NCBI GenBank assembly: GCA_009746045.1
Contig: RPFO01000131.1
Coordinates: 186,001-250,000 of the forward strand
Source of the DNA: Mesostigma viride
Lineage: Eukaryota > Streptophyta > Mesostigmatophyceae > Mesostigmatales > Mesostigmataceae
Length of the DNA: 64,000 bases
Direction of reading: 5' to 3'
Position numbers and translations under genes: made by a program. Within the stretch, counting starts at the first letter, position 1. Each line of letters opens with the position of its first letter. The notes beneath the pieces were generated by a model. The model saw only the letters and a program-made list of their open reading frames with translations. It was not told the origin of the DNA and did no database searches. Positions 32,149 to 41,315 of the stretch are shown here, piece by piece.

Positions 32149-32620
32149 AGTTAGAATGCGGTGGGATATATTGCTTGAGAACACTGAAGCTGTGAGCAAT
32201 GAATTGCTTGGTTCATTAGAAAATAGGTTTACCCTTTATCAACGTTCCTCTCACCGGCTGCGCCGCCAGTGACCGTTGGGTGCAGACCGTTGGCCCGAGG
32301 CCGCACGATGACAGGTAGCTGCCTAGTCACTGCATCGTGCGATCACAAATCAATGCACGCTGCAGTACGGTCCCTATCTAGGATACTCTAGTACCGTCCA
32401 ATGACAGGACACTACGTATACTGGGTACTGACATCTGTCACGTACCTCAGTACCCAAAGTACCTATCTAGGGAAACGTATGCGACTCGACTAGCATCCCT
32501 ATCTGCATAGCCCACGTGGTATTTATATTCACATACCAACGTGGGTTTACAAGGCTTATTCATACGTTGTATTCACAATGCCTTTGAGACTTAGTCTACA
32601 GCAAAGCATGGAGACTAACT
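32149..32620 (-). repeat. 5' LTR of copia-1
   Basis: 472 bp, AGTTAG...CTAACT. On the minus strand the sequence after it starts TGAATTTTATTTGC, the presumed primer-binding site; copia-2 also starts TGAATT there. I cannot assign a tRNA; a half-tRNA primer as in Drosophila copia is possible. Confidence 0.92.
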
Positions 32621-32898
32621 CTTGGTGCTGATTGGTTTACTCTGTGTGTCCTGCCCAGTGCCGTTCCCCCCGGCAAGGACTTTGTTCCAGGCAGTTAGGG
32701 GAACCTACCACCAGGCTTGGTGCTGGCTAACCCTACACCTCCAGGCGTGGTGGTGGAGACCGTGTGAACTATTGGTGCCTTGTATCTTGGATGGCCTGCT
32801 GACTGTGTTAGTGTGTGCTGGGTGCATTAGGTTTCCTACCCCTTTGTTTTCCTCCCTGTACGTAGGGAGAGGGCTCCCTACCTTTGTGGGGGGGGAGG
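32621..32898 (+). other. gypsy-1 3' untranslated region, second part, with polypurine tract
   Basis: Continues the region broken by copia-1 (starts with target duplication CTTGG). It ends in the tract GTGGGGGGGGAGG (about 32886-32898), directly before the 3' LTR, a good polypurine tract for plus-strand priming. Confidence 0.85.
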
Positions 32899-33472
32899 TG
32901 TTACGTCGCGTAACAATTCGTTGTAGTTACGGACGTAAATTAGGTCTTTTGCCTCGGTTGTCCCTAGGTTTACGTTTAGGCTCCTACCGGGACATTATTG
33001 TCCTCGTAACAGTACTGTGGTACATTGGGTGCCGTTGGGCGCCGCGCCGCGTACTTTACTAGTGGTCCTGATCCTGTGGTAGAATGTAGTGGACCAGCGT
33101 GCATCAGTAGATGTAGTGGACCAGCGTGCATCTGTAGGCGAGGGCCATGTCGGCCCGAGCGTGTTTGGACCGTTGGTGACCATTTATGCGCGTTCTACCC
33201 CTTGTGTGTGCACTCGGCGTGTGTTAAATGAATTGACACATTTAGGCTTGGGTCACGGCAGTGTAGTTGTGTTTCCTTCCTCTATTCCTGGAGTAAACGG
33301 GTTTTGATAAATGGTTGTATGGCGTATTATAGTAACACTTACGTTAATGCATTGAGATCAGCTCCGTCACGTTCGTCTTTCGCCAGAGGGTTAAGTAGAG
33401 GAGGCCTGACCAGTTTAGGTAGTATCAGGCCCATTAGAGGTAGAGGTGGAGGTAGATATCCGCGGCGTAACA
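32899..33472 (+). repeat. 3' LTR of gypsy-1
   Basis: 574 bp, same length and encoded peptides as the 5' LTR; followed by the target duplication CCCAG at 33473-33477. Confidence 0.95.
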
Positions 33473-33477
33473 CCCAG

Positions 33478-34200
33478 CATATTTGGCAGTCTATTGTGGT
33501 CAATTATATTGCATCATTGTATGGCATAGCATAGTTGGCTGTTTGCGCGCGCGTACATAAGCCACACACGTAAACGCGGGCATGGTATGGGTCAAATGGG
33601 CTATCCGGGTAGTTTGACCAAAGGAAAGCACCATTGGACTATCCAACTAAATTGTCCAATGTTGGGTTTGAGGTTTCTGACCCTCCCCTCAGTAGAAGGG
33701 GGGGGGGGGGGGTATACTTTTTCTTGGCACGAAATGATCGTCTTTTGGCTCACTTTGACTGAAGGTATCATCCAAAGTACTAATTAGACTCATGATATTA
33801 TTGCATATTATGAAAGCCCTTGAAATGTAGATACTCCTAGCATCTTGGTTGGAGGTATTTGGAGTTGTGGTATATGAGTTATGATTTTTGGCAATTTTAG
33901 GGGTCTGAAAGTGCCAAATGGGGCCTGGCGGAGTATGGGCCAAGTTGGGTTCACGCCTTAAGAGAGGATGAGTGGTGCGTCACAGCATGCACCCACTCTC
34001 CGTGCTAGGCTACCTAATCTGCCCGTTGGGTTGACCCCTCAAAAACCACGAACCCAACTTAAGGCGTGAATGTCTGTACATACAGGAGGGGTGACATTCA
34101 CTCATTCAGCCAAGCTACAGGGGCCGGATGCCCGGATGGCCGGATCCTGCAGGCTGCACCGGTGCAGCCGCCGGTCCAGAATGACTGGCCACTATTTCCA
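33478..34200. other. Right flank of gypsy-1, no gene recognised
   Basis: Contains a poly-G run (about 33699-33712) and, at about 33945-34072, two copies of a TTCACGCCTTAAGTTGGG-type motif in inverted arrangement about 90 bp apart. Similar motif fragments occur at 11571, 12862-12920 and 13410. They may be ends of a small non-autonomous DNA element. No coding sequence seen. Confidence 0.45.
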
Positions 34201-34455
34201 TATCAAGTAACGTGCGTGTTTGCAACTTGCCCGTTGAAACTCTACGGCGGAGCCAATTTTCGGAAGAACCTCACCCTTATGGTTGCAAATGCGTGACAAA
34301 TTGAATCAGTGGATGGATGGATGGCTTGACGGATTTTATCCCCTATTCCATGCCGATTCCTATGTTTTTCTCACGTGTACGGCCCTATCAACTAACGTGC
34401 GTGTTTGCAACTTGCCCGTTGAAACTCTACGGCGGAGCCAATTTTCGGAAGAACT
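34201..34455 (+). repeat. 185-bp tandem unit (one and a part copies), broken by copia-2
   Basis: 34201 onward is repeated from 34386 (period 185 bp). The second unit is cut at 34455 by copia-2 and continues at 41764. Each unit has the order AACGTGCGTGTTTGCAACTT, GGCGGAGCCAATTTTCGGAA, TCACCCTTAT, a GGAT tract, then TTTTATCCCC. The GGAT tract is only about 16 bp in unit one. Confidence 0.85.
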
Positions 34456-34899
34456 AGTTAATAAACGAGTGGACCTCTCAATGCTCAATGGCCTAAGGCA
34501 TGTGTTTATTACAAATAAATCACAAGCCCCGCACCCAACGTGCACAAGGGCATTTAGCATTGTCGACAAGCAACGCTCTGCCTGGCCGCCACGTCTGGAG
34601 CAGCCGACAGTGGCCGTTGGGCTCTGTGGTGCAGCCTGAGTGGCGCGACGCCACTGCTAGACTCTCAGGACCTTAGTCCAACATCCGACACCTCAATGTC
34701 AGTCCCGAGTGGGTACTGGCGACGCCGTACCGCCAATCCTACTTGGGTACTGGCGTCCGTCACCAGGACTCGGCTATCGAATAGTCTAGCCTGCCGAATC
34801 ACATATAGCCGGGACTTCTGACCGAGCCTACACGTGCGAAACCCCAGATAGCACATTGCTATCTGGTACTTAGCCTATGTCCACGACTAGAGGCTAACT
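34456..34899 (-). repeat. 3' LTR of copia-2
   Basis: 444 bp. Differs from the 5' LTR by one base in an A-run and one G/C change (AAGGC/AACGC). Followed internally by CCAG, as in copia-1. Confidence 0.95.
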
Positions 34900-35262
34900 C
34901 CAGTTTTATTCTTTTTTTTTTTTTTTTTTTTAAGGCATCAGTGCTGCACCTCCAGTTTTTATTCCTTTTGTTTTTTGCAGGTACTTGGCAATATCATGAA
35001 TAAGACATTGGTACAGGAAAACTCATATCAGACCACAATGGACGTTGTGAATTAAAGCGCCCACAGACCCCATTGCCTTTAAATCTGACAGTGTCTTTGA
35101 GGTTTCTGAACCTAGGATCCCCTGTTTGTACAAGTCAGTGGAGTGATGAGTGGCTATGGAAAAACCAGGGGGCACATCAAGAAATTATTATGTTTGTTGC
35201 CAAGTTGCCACCAGCTGGGAAAGACCATAGTCTGCACCATTAGTCTGGAGTGCCCTATTTCA
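34900..35262 (-). other. copia-2 3' untranslated region
   Basis: Has a long T-run on the plus strand (about 34912-34931), meaning an A-rich tract on the coding strand close to the LTR. No ORF of note. Confidence 0.6.
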
Positions 35263-37914
35263 TCATCCATTTGTCTGACTAGACAGATAGGGATTCATTG
35301 CATCACACAGAAGCTGGTACTGGGTTGCTGCTAATGACGGAATCTTGGTCAATGCGTCAGCCAGGTTCTCCTCGTCTGGCAGATGCTGCCAGCTGGAAAA
35401 ATAGCTTGTTTCCTGTTTCAAAATCACCCAGTCCAGATCAGTATGCACAGCAGCAGTCACAGATTTCTTGTTAAGGAAACTAATGACTGACTGACTGTCA
35501 GTGTGTAAGTGAGCATGCACATCAGCCTTGCTGCCAGCCTGAGTTTGCAACCAGGTTAGTATGTGCTGAAGGGATCGAGCATGCTGCACAGCAGACACCA
35601 CAGCACGGCACTCAGCAGAGTTACTGCCAACAGCTTTTCTGCGATGCAATCTGCTGTACCACGACACCATGGACATATAGTCTCCCTTGTTGGTAAGGAA
35701 GAACACCCCAGCCTCCCTGGCATCCATTTTTGTTATTACCCTACTCTCCATGGAGCTGTCCATCAGACAGTTAATGTGAATATCTTCCATGAGGTTGAGT
35801 GGATGAATGACAAGGGAAGGTCCAGCCGTTAGTAGCTTCTGGAGATCCTTAGGTTTCATGGTTTGTAATACTGTGTCATCAATCCTGCTGACCACTGCCA
35901 GATGAGGTGCACAGATAGCACTCAGCCACCCTAATTTTCCTTTGACAGTAGCACACATGTGAGCAGGAATGCACGGAATATCAAGCAGCTCTAGGCATTC
36001 TTCTAAGTACTGGGCAGGCGGGGATAGAGTACACACCCACTGTTCCTGTTGCTCTTCCAGTGCTAGCATTATGCCACAGAACTGTAGGGGTTCTGGCCCC
36101 AGCTCTGTCTGCTTTCCAATCTCATATGACTGCTGAACCTGCTGAATGAACTTGTCAACTTCAGCTCTTGGTCCACAAATCAGTTGGTCATCACCATGCC
36201 ACACAAACAGGAGCAAGCCAGAGGGTGTGGGCACAGCAAAGAGACAAGGGTCCAGATCATCATAAGTGGCATTAAGTTTCTTGAACACCTCTTCTGCTGA
36301 TTTTCTGAAGATAGTGGGAGCACTTTGCAAACCTTCCACCCCTAGATTTAGGAGTAGATATGGCTCATCAATATCATGTGCCCATGCAGCAGGGGTGGGA
36401 ACCACATAGACCTGACCCTTCCACACATCTTGCGCTTTATCAGGGTCCCCTCTAAGGAAAGCCCTTTTGATATCAGTAGCTTTGCAGGCATAATCTTGGC
36501 CAGCATTGAGATGGTGGAGGAAGACAGAGAGCAGTATCCTGAGGGATGTTTGCTGCAGCCCAGGAGTGTAGAGTTCACCCTTGGACAGTTTTGACATGCC
36601 TTTTAATTCTGTCACACATGGCCTAGCATGATATATAGGTGAGCCTACTGGCTGTGCCTTGTGTTTTAGCACAAACTTGAGTCTCAACTTTTTGGCACCT
36701 TCTGGAATTTCCCAGACAGGAGTGACAGGTGGCTTATAGTCAGGATGCTTAGGGTTTGGCAGCACCCACTCTTCGCGGGCTTGGTGCCTAATGGCTTGGA
36801 TCCATTTTTGAAACCCTTTTTGTGTTTTGCATTGTTGGATTAGAGCATCATAGTTGTGAGGAGAGTGCATGGCTAAGTCCCACTTTCCAACCCCAAAGGA
36901 CTGCGGGTGTGGCCTTTGATTGTGCACCTTTTTCTCTAGGTCAGGGATTTCACCTGGCCCATATTTGATGTTAATGGCCTTGATATAGGCATCTAATCCA
37001 TGAACCAGTTGGGACAATGGAATCTTGTAGTGATCCAAGGGAATGGCTCCTACCCCAGTCACACGCAGCTGGCTAGCAGTGATGGTGACACCTGGGTAAG
37101 AGATAAAGGGTTCTCCCAACAAAGCATTGCCCATGTACCCTTCCACTACCTGGAAAGGTGTCTGGATGCCAAGTATGGGGATCATTACTTGACCCAACAC
37201 ATCTAAGGTTGTTTTGCCTGAAAAATCTTGCACCTGTGTCCATGGTGAGGGTGCAAGTTGCAGACCAGGAATGGCTTGTGCACTGATCACACTGACCTGT
37301 GCCTGAGTGTCCACAGCTAGGATGCAGGATTCCTGGCTATAATCGGAGCACACAGCAGAGACCTTGGCCAAACCTGAGGCTTGTTTAGCCTTGCTCTTGT
37401 GAGCCTTATGCAGAGCTGCCAGGGCTTTTTCTAGCTTGGATTTGAACTCAGCTGGATTGCCTTTGTTTTGCTCTGGTACCTCATGCCTGGTTGAACTCTG
37501 CCCAGAGGGACTTACACCAGGTTGTGGGGTGACACGTACCTCACTGAGGGGTGGAGGAATGACAGAGGGTGTGGTAGTGCCATCATCAGCTCCTGGTGTT
37601 GGAATGCTGGGTGGTTCTGCTTGCTCACCAGAGTTAAGGAGGGAATCCATGTTCAAGGACTCTTCCCCTGGCACGTCTGCCAAAGGAGGGAAATACTTCT
37701 TAACTCTATGACTGCTCACCCTGTGTTTTCTCCCTGTTTCCAAACTTCGAATATCCATATTTTTTCCTTTTTTGGTCATTCTTAGAACAGTGCACGGACC
37801 ATACCACATGCCTGTCTTGCCATGTTTGGTTTCTTTGAAATATAGGACTTGTTCACCCAGTTGGAATACTGTTCTGGGGTGTGTTATGTCCTTTTCAGCT
37901 AGCTTATCAGCCAC
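35263..37914 (-). CDS. copia-2 Pol part 2: integrase tail, protease, RT, RNase H
   Basis: 883 codons, downstream of a frameshift in pol. Begins with the end of integrase ('LGEQVLYFKETKHGKTGMWY', SH3-like), then a Pro/Ser-rich linker, then protease 'LAVDTQAQVSVIS' (D202) with 'NALLGEPFI', RT 'LRLKFVLKHKAQPVGS', 'ATDIKRAFLRG' (motif A) and 'FVWHGDDQLI' (motif C, about 571-580), and RNase H with 'DSSMESR', 'AECRAVVSAVQHARSL', 'HTDSQSVISFL' and 'NLADALTK'. Clearly homologous to copia-1 over its length yet diverged. It confirms that the protease lies between integrase and RT, with the same D-T-Q active-site triad. Confidence 0.92.
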   Translation of the reverse strand: MADKLAEKDITHPRTVFQLGEQVLYFKETKHGKTGMWYGPCTVLRMTKKGKNMDIRSLETGRKHRVSSHRVKKYFPPLADVPGEESLNMDSLLNSGEQAEPPSIPTPGADDGTTTPSVIPPPLSEVRVTPQPGVSPSGQSSTRHEVPEQNKGNPAEFKSKLEKALAALHKAHKSKAKQASGLAKVSAVCSDYSQESCILAVDTQAQVSVISAQAIPGLQLAPSPWTQVQDFSGKTTLDVLGQVMIPILGIQTPFQVVEGYMGNALLGEPFISYPGVTITASQLRVTGVGAIPLDHYKIPLSQLVHGLDAYIKAINIKYGPGEIPDLEKKVHNQRPHPQSFGVGKWDLAMHSPHNYDALIQQCKTQKGFQKWIQAIRHQAREEWVLPNPKHPDYKPPVTPVWEIPEGAKKLRLKFVLKHKAQPVGSPIYHARPCVTELKGMSKLSKGELYTPGLQQTSLRILLSVFLHHLNAGQDYACKATDIKRAFLRGDPDKAQDVWKGQVYVVPTPAAWAHDIDEPYLLLNLGVEGLQSAPTIFRKSAEEVFKKLNATYDDLDPCLFAVPTPSGLLLFVWHGDDQLICGPRAEVDKFIQQVQQSYEIGKQTELGPEPLQFCGIMLALEEQQEQWVCTLSPPAQYLEECLELLDIPCIPAHMCATVKGKLGWLSAICAPHLAVVSRIDDTVLQTMKPKDLQKLLTAGPSLVIHPLNLMEDIHINCLMDSSMESRVITKMDAREAGVFFLTNKGDYMSMVSWYSRLHRRKAVGSNSAECRAVVSAVQHARSLQHILTWLQTQAGSKADVHAHLHTDSQSVISFLNKKSVTAAVHTDLDWVILKQETSYFSSWQHLPDEENLADALTKIPSLAATQYQLLCDAMNPYLSSQTNG

Positions 37915-39221
37915 TTTAGCCTTACTGTGTTATACAGAGCTAATACCTCTGGAGGGTACACACCTGCCTGTAAGCCAATGGGAAGGATTTCCCCCCATGG
38001 TGCATGCAACACAGGTCTAAGGTTAAGTGTAGCACAGATTTCACTGCACCACAGTGCTCTGTCAGCATAGCTTCCAGATGTGGCTTTCAGGTCAGTGGAT
38101 TTCGCCACTAAAGTTTTGACTGACCTGATGGTTCTTTCAATGACACCCTGCCCTTCATGATCTTGCAATCCAGCAATCTCAATATTAGCATCCCATCCTT
38201 CACACTCAGCCAGACAGCTAAACTGTTGATCAAGCAGTATAGTGTCAACTGGGTAGAATCTGGGCAATGCTATCACAAGTGCTGCACGCAGTTGCTCTTT
38301 AGCCATTCCAGGTAGGGGTTCCATGACAGTGAATCTGGACCATGTGTCTTTTAGGATCAGATATTGTTCACCATCGATATGCACGACATCACCCACAATT
38401 ATTCCCCTTTGGGTGGGTGGTGTTGCGACATGCCATTTGGGAGGTTTTGGGCCATGGAACTGACATTGCTGGCAGTGTTTTCTAGCCAACCTGACAGCAT
38501 TCCTGAGTCGTGAACCTCCTGCTCTTCTGGCAATCTTTTCTGCCACCACCTCATGACCCATGGCTATGTGGAGCTGGGTTGCTAGTTCCCTTAAGTCTAC
38601 TGTGTCAACAGCAGCTGGGGTAAGAGCTTTGAGGTAGGGCAGTATCACATTATACGTGGAGGAGATTTTCTGAGCTGCCTCAAAATCTAGCAGTCCCTTG
38701 TCTTTATCCCCAATGATAATGAGATCATATAAATCCACATAGGCGTGCTGTGAGGACGTACATCCTTTTGGAGCCTTGTCCTGCCGGTCGCACCACGTGC
38801 CGGGGGGCAGATGGCGGGGGTGCTTGCAACCGAAGCAGAGGTCCACGTCGCCTACTGCGGGGTTCCACTTGCAGTCCGCCCGCTGGTGTCCCTTGGTGCC
38901 ACACCGGGTGCACTTGTTCTTGGGACCTGCATGGGGGGGCTGAGCAGTGGGTGCAGGGGTGGGTGGGGCAGGTGTGGGGGGGTGGGCCGCCTCCACTGGT
39001 TTGGCTTGAGCTGAGCAGGCTGTCCCGGCTGGCCTTGGGGCTGGTTGCCCTTGGCCTTCTTGGACTGGCCGCCCTGCTGCCCCCCTAGCTGGCGCTTTTT
39101 TCCTTGCCCCTTCCCTTGGGTCTGTTGGACCTTGGGGGTTGGGGTTGCAGACGGAGCACCTATAGCCAGGGGAGTCAGGCAGTCTTGGATATGGTTCATC
39201 CCCGCCCGGAAATCGTTCCAC
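37899..39221 (-). pseudogene. copia-2 Pol part 1: zinc knuckle and integrase (ends at a frameshift)
   Basis: 440 codons. The frame overlaps the end of gag by about 370 bp in the -1 frame. CCHC knuckle 'CTRCGTKGHQRADC' (104-117), then integrase with 'QLHIAMGH...CQQC' zinc finger, 'VGDVVHI', 'ILLDQQFSCL' and 'GQGVIERTIR' (DD(30)E). It runs out of frame at 'YNTVR', where copia-1 continues; the matching sequence resumes in the neighbouring frame at 37914. A single-base loss near 37915-37925 explains this. The copy therefore cannot make an intact Pol unless the base is a sequencing error. Confidence 0.88.
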
Positions 39222-41284
39222 AGAGGTTTGAGACCTGCAACCACAGTGGCGTACACAGCTTTGTCCAGGTTAGCATTTGACAACCATGAATACAGCAGGT
39301 AGCTAGCAGGCAGACCCCTGAGATCAGGGTCCTTTTCTACAGCCAACCTATAATTCTTGCAATCAGTGGCATAGTCTTGCTTGTTGACCTGGTAAGCATT
39401 AAGCCAGTTGAAACCACGGATGGATTCAAACTGTGTCCTATCCACCAGCAAGTGCTTAAGCTCATCCATGAAGGCTGGCCACAATGCAATTGCTAGGTTA
39501 GGTGTCCCAGCCTTTTCTTGGTAAATCTGGACCAAGGTTTTAATGGCTGGGGCTGACCTATGGATGGTGGTGGATGCACGCAAGGCACTGAACCAGTTCT
39601 GGACATTCAGAGACTCAAAACAGTAGTTCAGGCTAAACAAAAATTCCTTGGCCTGTTCCTGGGTGTAACCCTCAGGTAAGCCAGGGATTTCTATTTTAGA
39701 TTCTTTTTGTTTTGGGTTAAACGTACCTTTGACCGGGTCCTTCTTTTCAGCCAAGAAAGTCTTGACTGCTTGTTGAAGATCAGCCTCCTCCATGTTCGCC
39801 CTGCCCCTTTCCAGCTGGGAGATACTGGCCAGGAGGCCATCCAGCTGGGTGCGCGACAGGTCGTCCATGGGGTTGGTGGCCATGGTCTTGAGCTGTGCCG
39901 TGAGTATGGCAAGCAGCTCTTGGACGTCCCCCTTAAGGGTGGGTGGGGTTGGGTCCACTGGGGTCCCTTTTGCCACCGCCTTGCTCTTATCTGACTGCCC
40001 TGGTGTGGGTGCAGTCTGCTGGGCCTCCGCAGAAGGTGGTTGTGTTCCAGCTTGCTGTGCTAGTGCAGTGGCTGGTGGTGTTCCAGCTGCAGGCGCAGGG
40101 TCTTGTTCCCCTTGCCTTACTCCACTGCTGGTAGGAAAACCCTTGGCCTGGCCAAGCTGCTGCAGCGCTGCTGCTTGGGCTGCCAGGCCGCCCTCACGGG
40201 CTATCATGGCCTCTAGGAGTTTATTCTCCACCACCTTGCGGCGGTGGAGCTCCTGGGCATCCGGGTCACTTGGGGGTTTGCTGGGGGAGCTGGGGACAGT
40301 GCCCTGGCTCTTGCCCTGCAGCACCCTTGGTGACACGGCCCCTCCAACCACCCTTTGGCTCAAATCAGTGCCAGGGGTGGGGAGGGTATGTGCAGGGAGT
40401 GCAGGCGTTTCTGTTGCCTGCATCTTCTCCTGCAGCTTGGTCAGCTGCAACAGGAGGGAATTGAGTTGGTCCGCTGTTAGCGTGACCCCCTCGTCCCCCT
40501 GTGCAACAACCAGCTCATTGAAGAGGCGCTCATGGAGCACCTCTCCAGCTTGCATGGCAGCCAGCTGCTTTTCAGCAGTCATGTTGCGGGCCGCTGTCTT
40601 TTTGCGGTCCCGCTCTTGCTGTGCAAGACGGCGTGCCTCTACAAACTGGGCGGCGGCCTGTTCGACCGCCTGATTGAGTGGATTCATCTCAATCTCCCCA
40701 TCAGAAACCCCTGGGGAGAGGGTGACCTCGTCATCAGACAGCTGAATGCTGCCGATGACGGGTCCTGGGACCTTCTTGGTCCGCATTTTGAACATGTATG
40801 CGTCCCTCTTCAGCTTCCTCTCGTACCCCCCCGCTTTCTGAGCGGATGAGGGGACGATCGGCACCCCCGCTTGTTCTCCACCGCTTTTGGCTATTCCGCC
40901 CTCCTCCTGAGGAGGTTGGGACGGTGCCTTAGCGGGGAGGTCAGCGGGGCTTGCCTGAGGGCTGGGGGACCGCATACTGCTTACGGATTTTTGCGAGCTA
41001 GCTGGGCTAGAAAAAACAGATTTTTCGGCCTGTTCGGCCAAGGAGGTTACCTGTTTTTGCAGGGCTGCCAGCTGCCGCTCTTGGGCGGCTGCCTTGACGC
41101 TTTGCTGAGCCATCGCTGTCGCTAGCTGCCTAGCCACTAGCTGTTCCTGCTCCGCCTGCGCCCTTCTTGCTTTTTTAATTTTCTTGGCCGCAGCCTTCTC
41201 CTCTACTGTTGGCACCGTCTGCCAGCCAGCATCATCTATCCGCTTCTTTTTGAATTTCAGGCCTGGCATAATAGGATCTCCCAT
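38852..41284 (-). CDS. copia-2 Gag
   Basis: 810 codons, intact. ATG is 31 bases inside the 5' LTR. N-terminal basic and coiled-coil-like stretches ('KKIKKARRAQAEQEQLVARQ'), a Pro/Ser-rich middle, a second helical region ('AARNMTAEKQLAAMQAGE'), and a capsid-like region shared with copia-1 ('KESKIEIPGLPEGYTQEQA', 'LRASTTIHRSAPAIKTLVQI', 'GLKPLWNDFRAGMNHIQ'). The C-terminus is Gln/Gly/Lys-rich, likely nucleic-acid binding. The zinc knuckle is not in this frame but in the -1 overlapping pol frame, so Gag itself lacks it. Gag is longer than in typical copia elements. Confidence 0.88.
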   Translation of the reverse strand: MGDPIMPGLKFKKKRIDDAGWQTVPTVEEKAAAKKIKKARRAQAEQEQLVARQLATAMAQQSVKAAAQERQLAALQKQVTSLAEQAEKSVFSSPASSQKSVSSMRSPSPQASPADLPAKAPSQPPQEEGGIAKSGGEQAGVPIVPSSAQKAGGYERKLKRDAYMFKMRTKKVPGPVIGSIQLSDDEVTLSPGVSDGEIEMNPLNQAVEQAAAQFVEARRLAQQERDRKKTAARNMTAEKQLAAMQAGEVLHERLFNELVVAQGDEGVTLTADQLNSLLLQLTKLQEKMQATETPALPAHTLPTPGTDLSQRVVGGAVSPRVLQGKSQGTVPSSPSKPPSDPDAQELHRRKVVENKLLEAMIAREGGLAAQAAALQQLGQAKGFPTSSGVRQGEQDPAPAAGTPPATALAQQAGTQPPSAEAQQTAPTPGQSDKSKAVAKGTPVDPTPPTLKGDVQELLAILTAQLKTMATNPMDDLSRTQLDGLLASISQLERGRANMEEADLQQAVKTFLAEKKDPVKGTFNPKQKESKIEIPGLPEGYTQEQAKEFLFSLNYCFESLNVQNWFSALRASTTIHRSAPAIKTLVQIYQEKAGTPNLAIALWPAFMDELKHLLVDRTQFESIRGFNWLNAYQVNKQDYATDCKNYRLAVEKDPDLRGLPASYLLYSWLSNANLDKAVYATVVAGLKPLWNDFRAGMNHIQDCLTPLAIGAPSATPTPKVQQTQGKGQGKKRQLGGQQGGQSKKAKGNQPQGQPGQPAQLKPNQWRRPTPPHLPHPPLHPLLSPPMQVPRTSAPGVAPRDTSGRTASGTPQ
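39095..39101 (-). promoter_or_regulatory. Candidate -1 frameshift heptamer (A AAA AAG) in copia-2
   Basis: On the coding strand, gag codons GGA AAA AAG form the X XXY YYZ heptamer A-AAA-AAG, inside the gag/pol overlap. A -1 slip leads into the open pol frame that reads KKAPARGAAG. I did not find an equally clear heptamer in the copia-1 overlap. Confidence 0.45.
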
Positions 41285-41315
41285 GATTTTGTCTATGGTA
41301 AACGACTTTAATTCA

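Larger units (their letters stand above)
24966..32620 (-). mobile_element. copia-1: copia-like LTR element with IN-PR-RT-RH order
   Basis: 7655 bp on the minus strand, with 473- and 472-bp LTRs that differ by about one base, flanked by the 5-bp duplication CTTGG (24961-24965, 32621-32625). It sits in the gypsy-1 3' untranslated region, which is also seen uninterrupted at 1500-1632. LTRs start AGTTAG and end CTAACT instead of TG...CA. Coding order: gag (32130-29499, broken by frameshifts), then Pol (29700-25813) as zinc knuckle, integrase, protease, RT, RNase H. Near-identical LTRs imply a recent insertion, after gypsy-1 arrived. Confidence 0.95.
14806..33472 (+). mobile_element. gypsy-1: Ty3/gypsy (chromodomain) LTR retrotransposon with ORF0 and ORF3, split by copia-1
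   Basis: Two 574-bp LTRs that look identical (14806-15379, 32899-33472) are flanked by the 5-bp target duplication CCCAG (14801-14805, 33473-33477). Order: LTR, leader, ORF0, gag, protease, RT-RNase H-integrase-chromodomain, ORF3, 3' untranslated region with copia-1 inside, polypurine tract, LTR. Without copia-1 and its target duplication the element is 11,007 bp. LTR identity implies recent insertion. A frameshift and a palindrome in gag suggest this copy is no longer autonomous, unless they are assembly errors. Confidence 0.95.
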
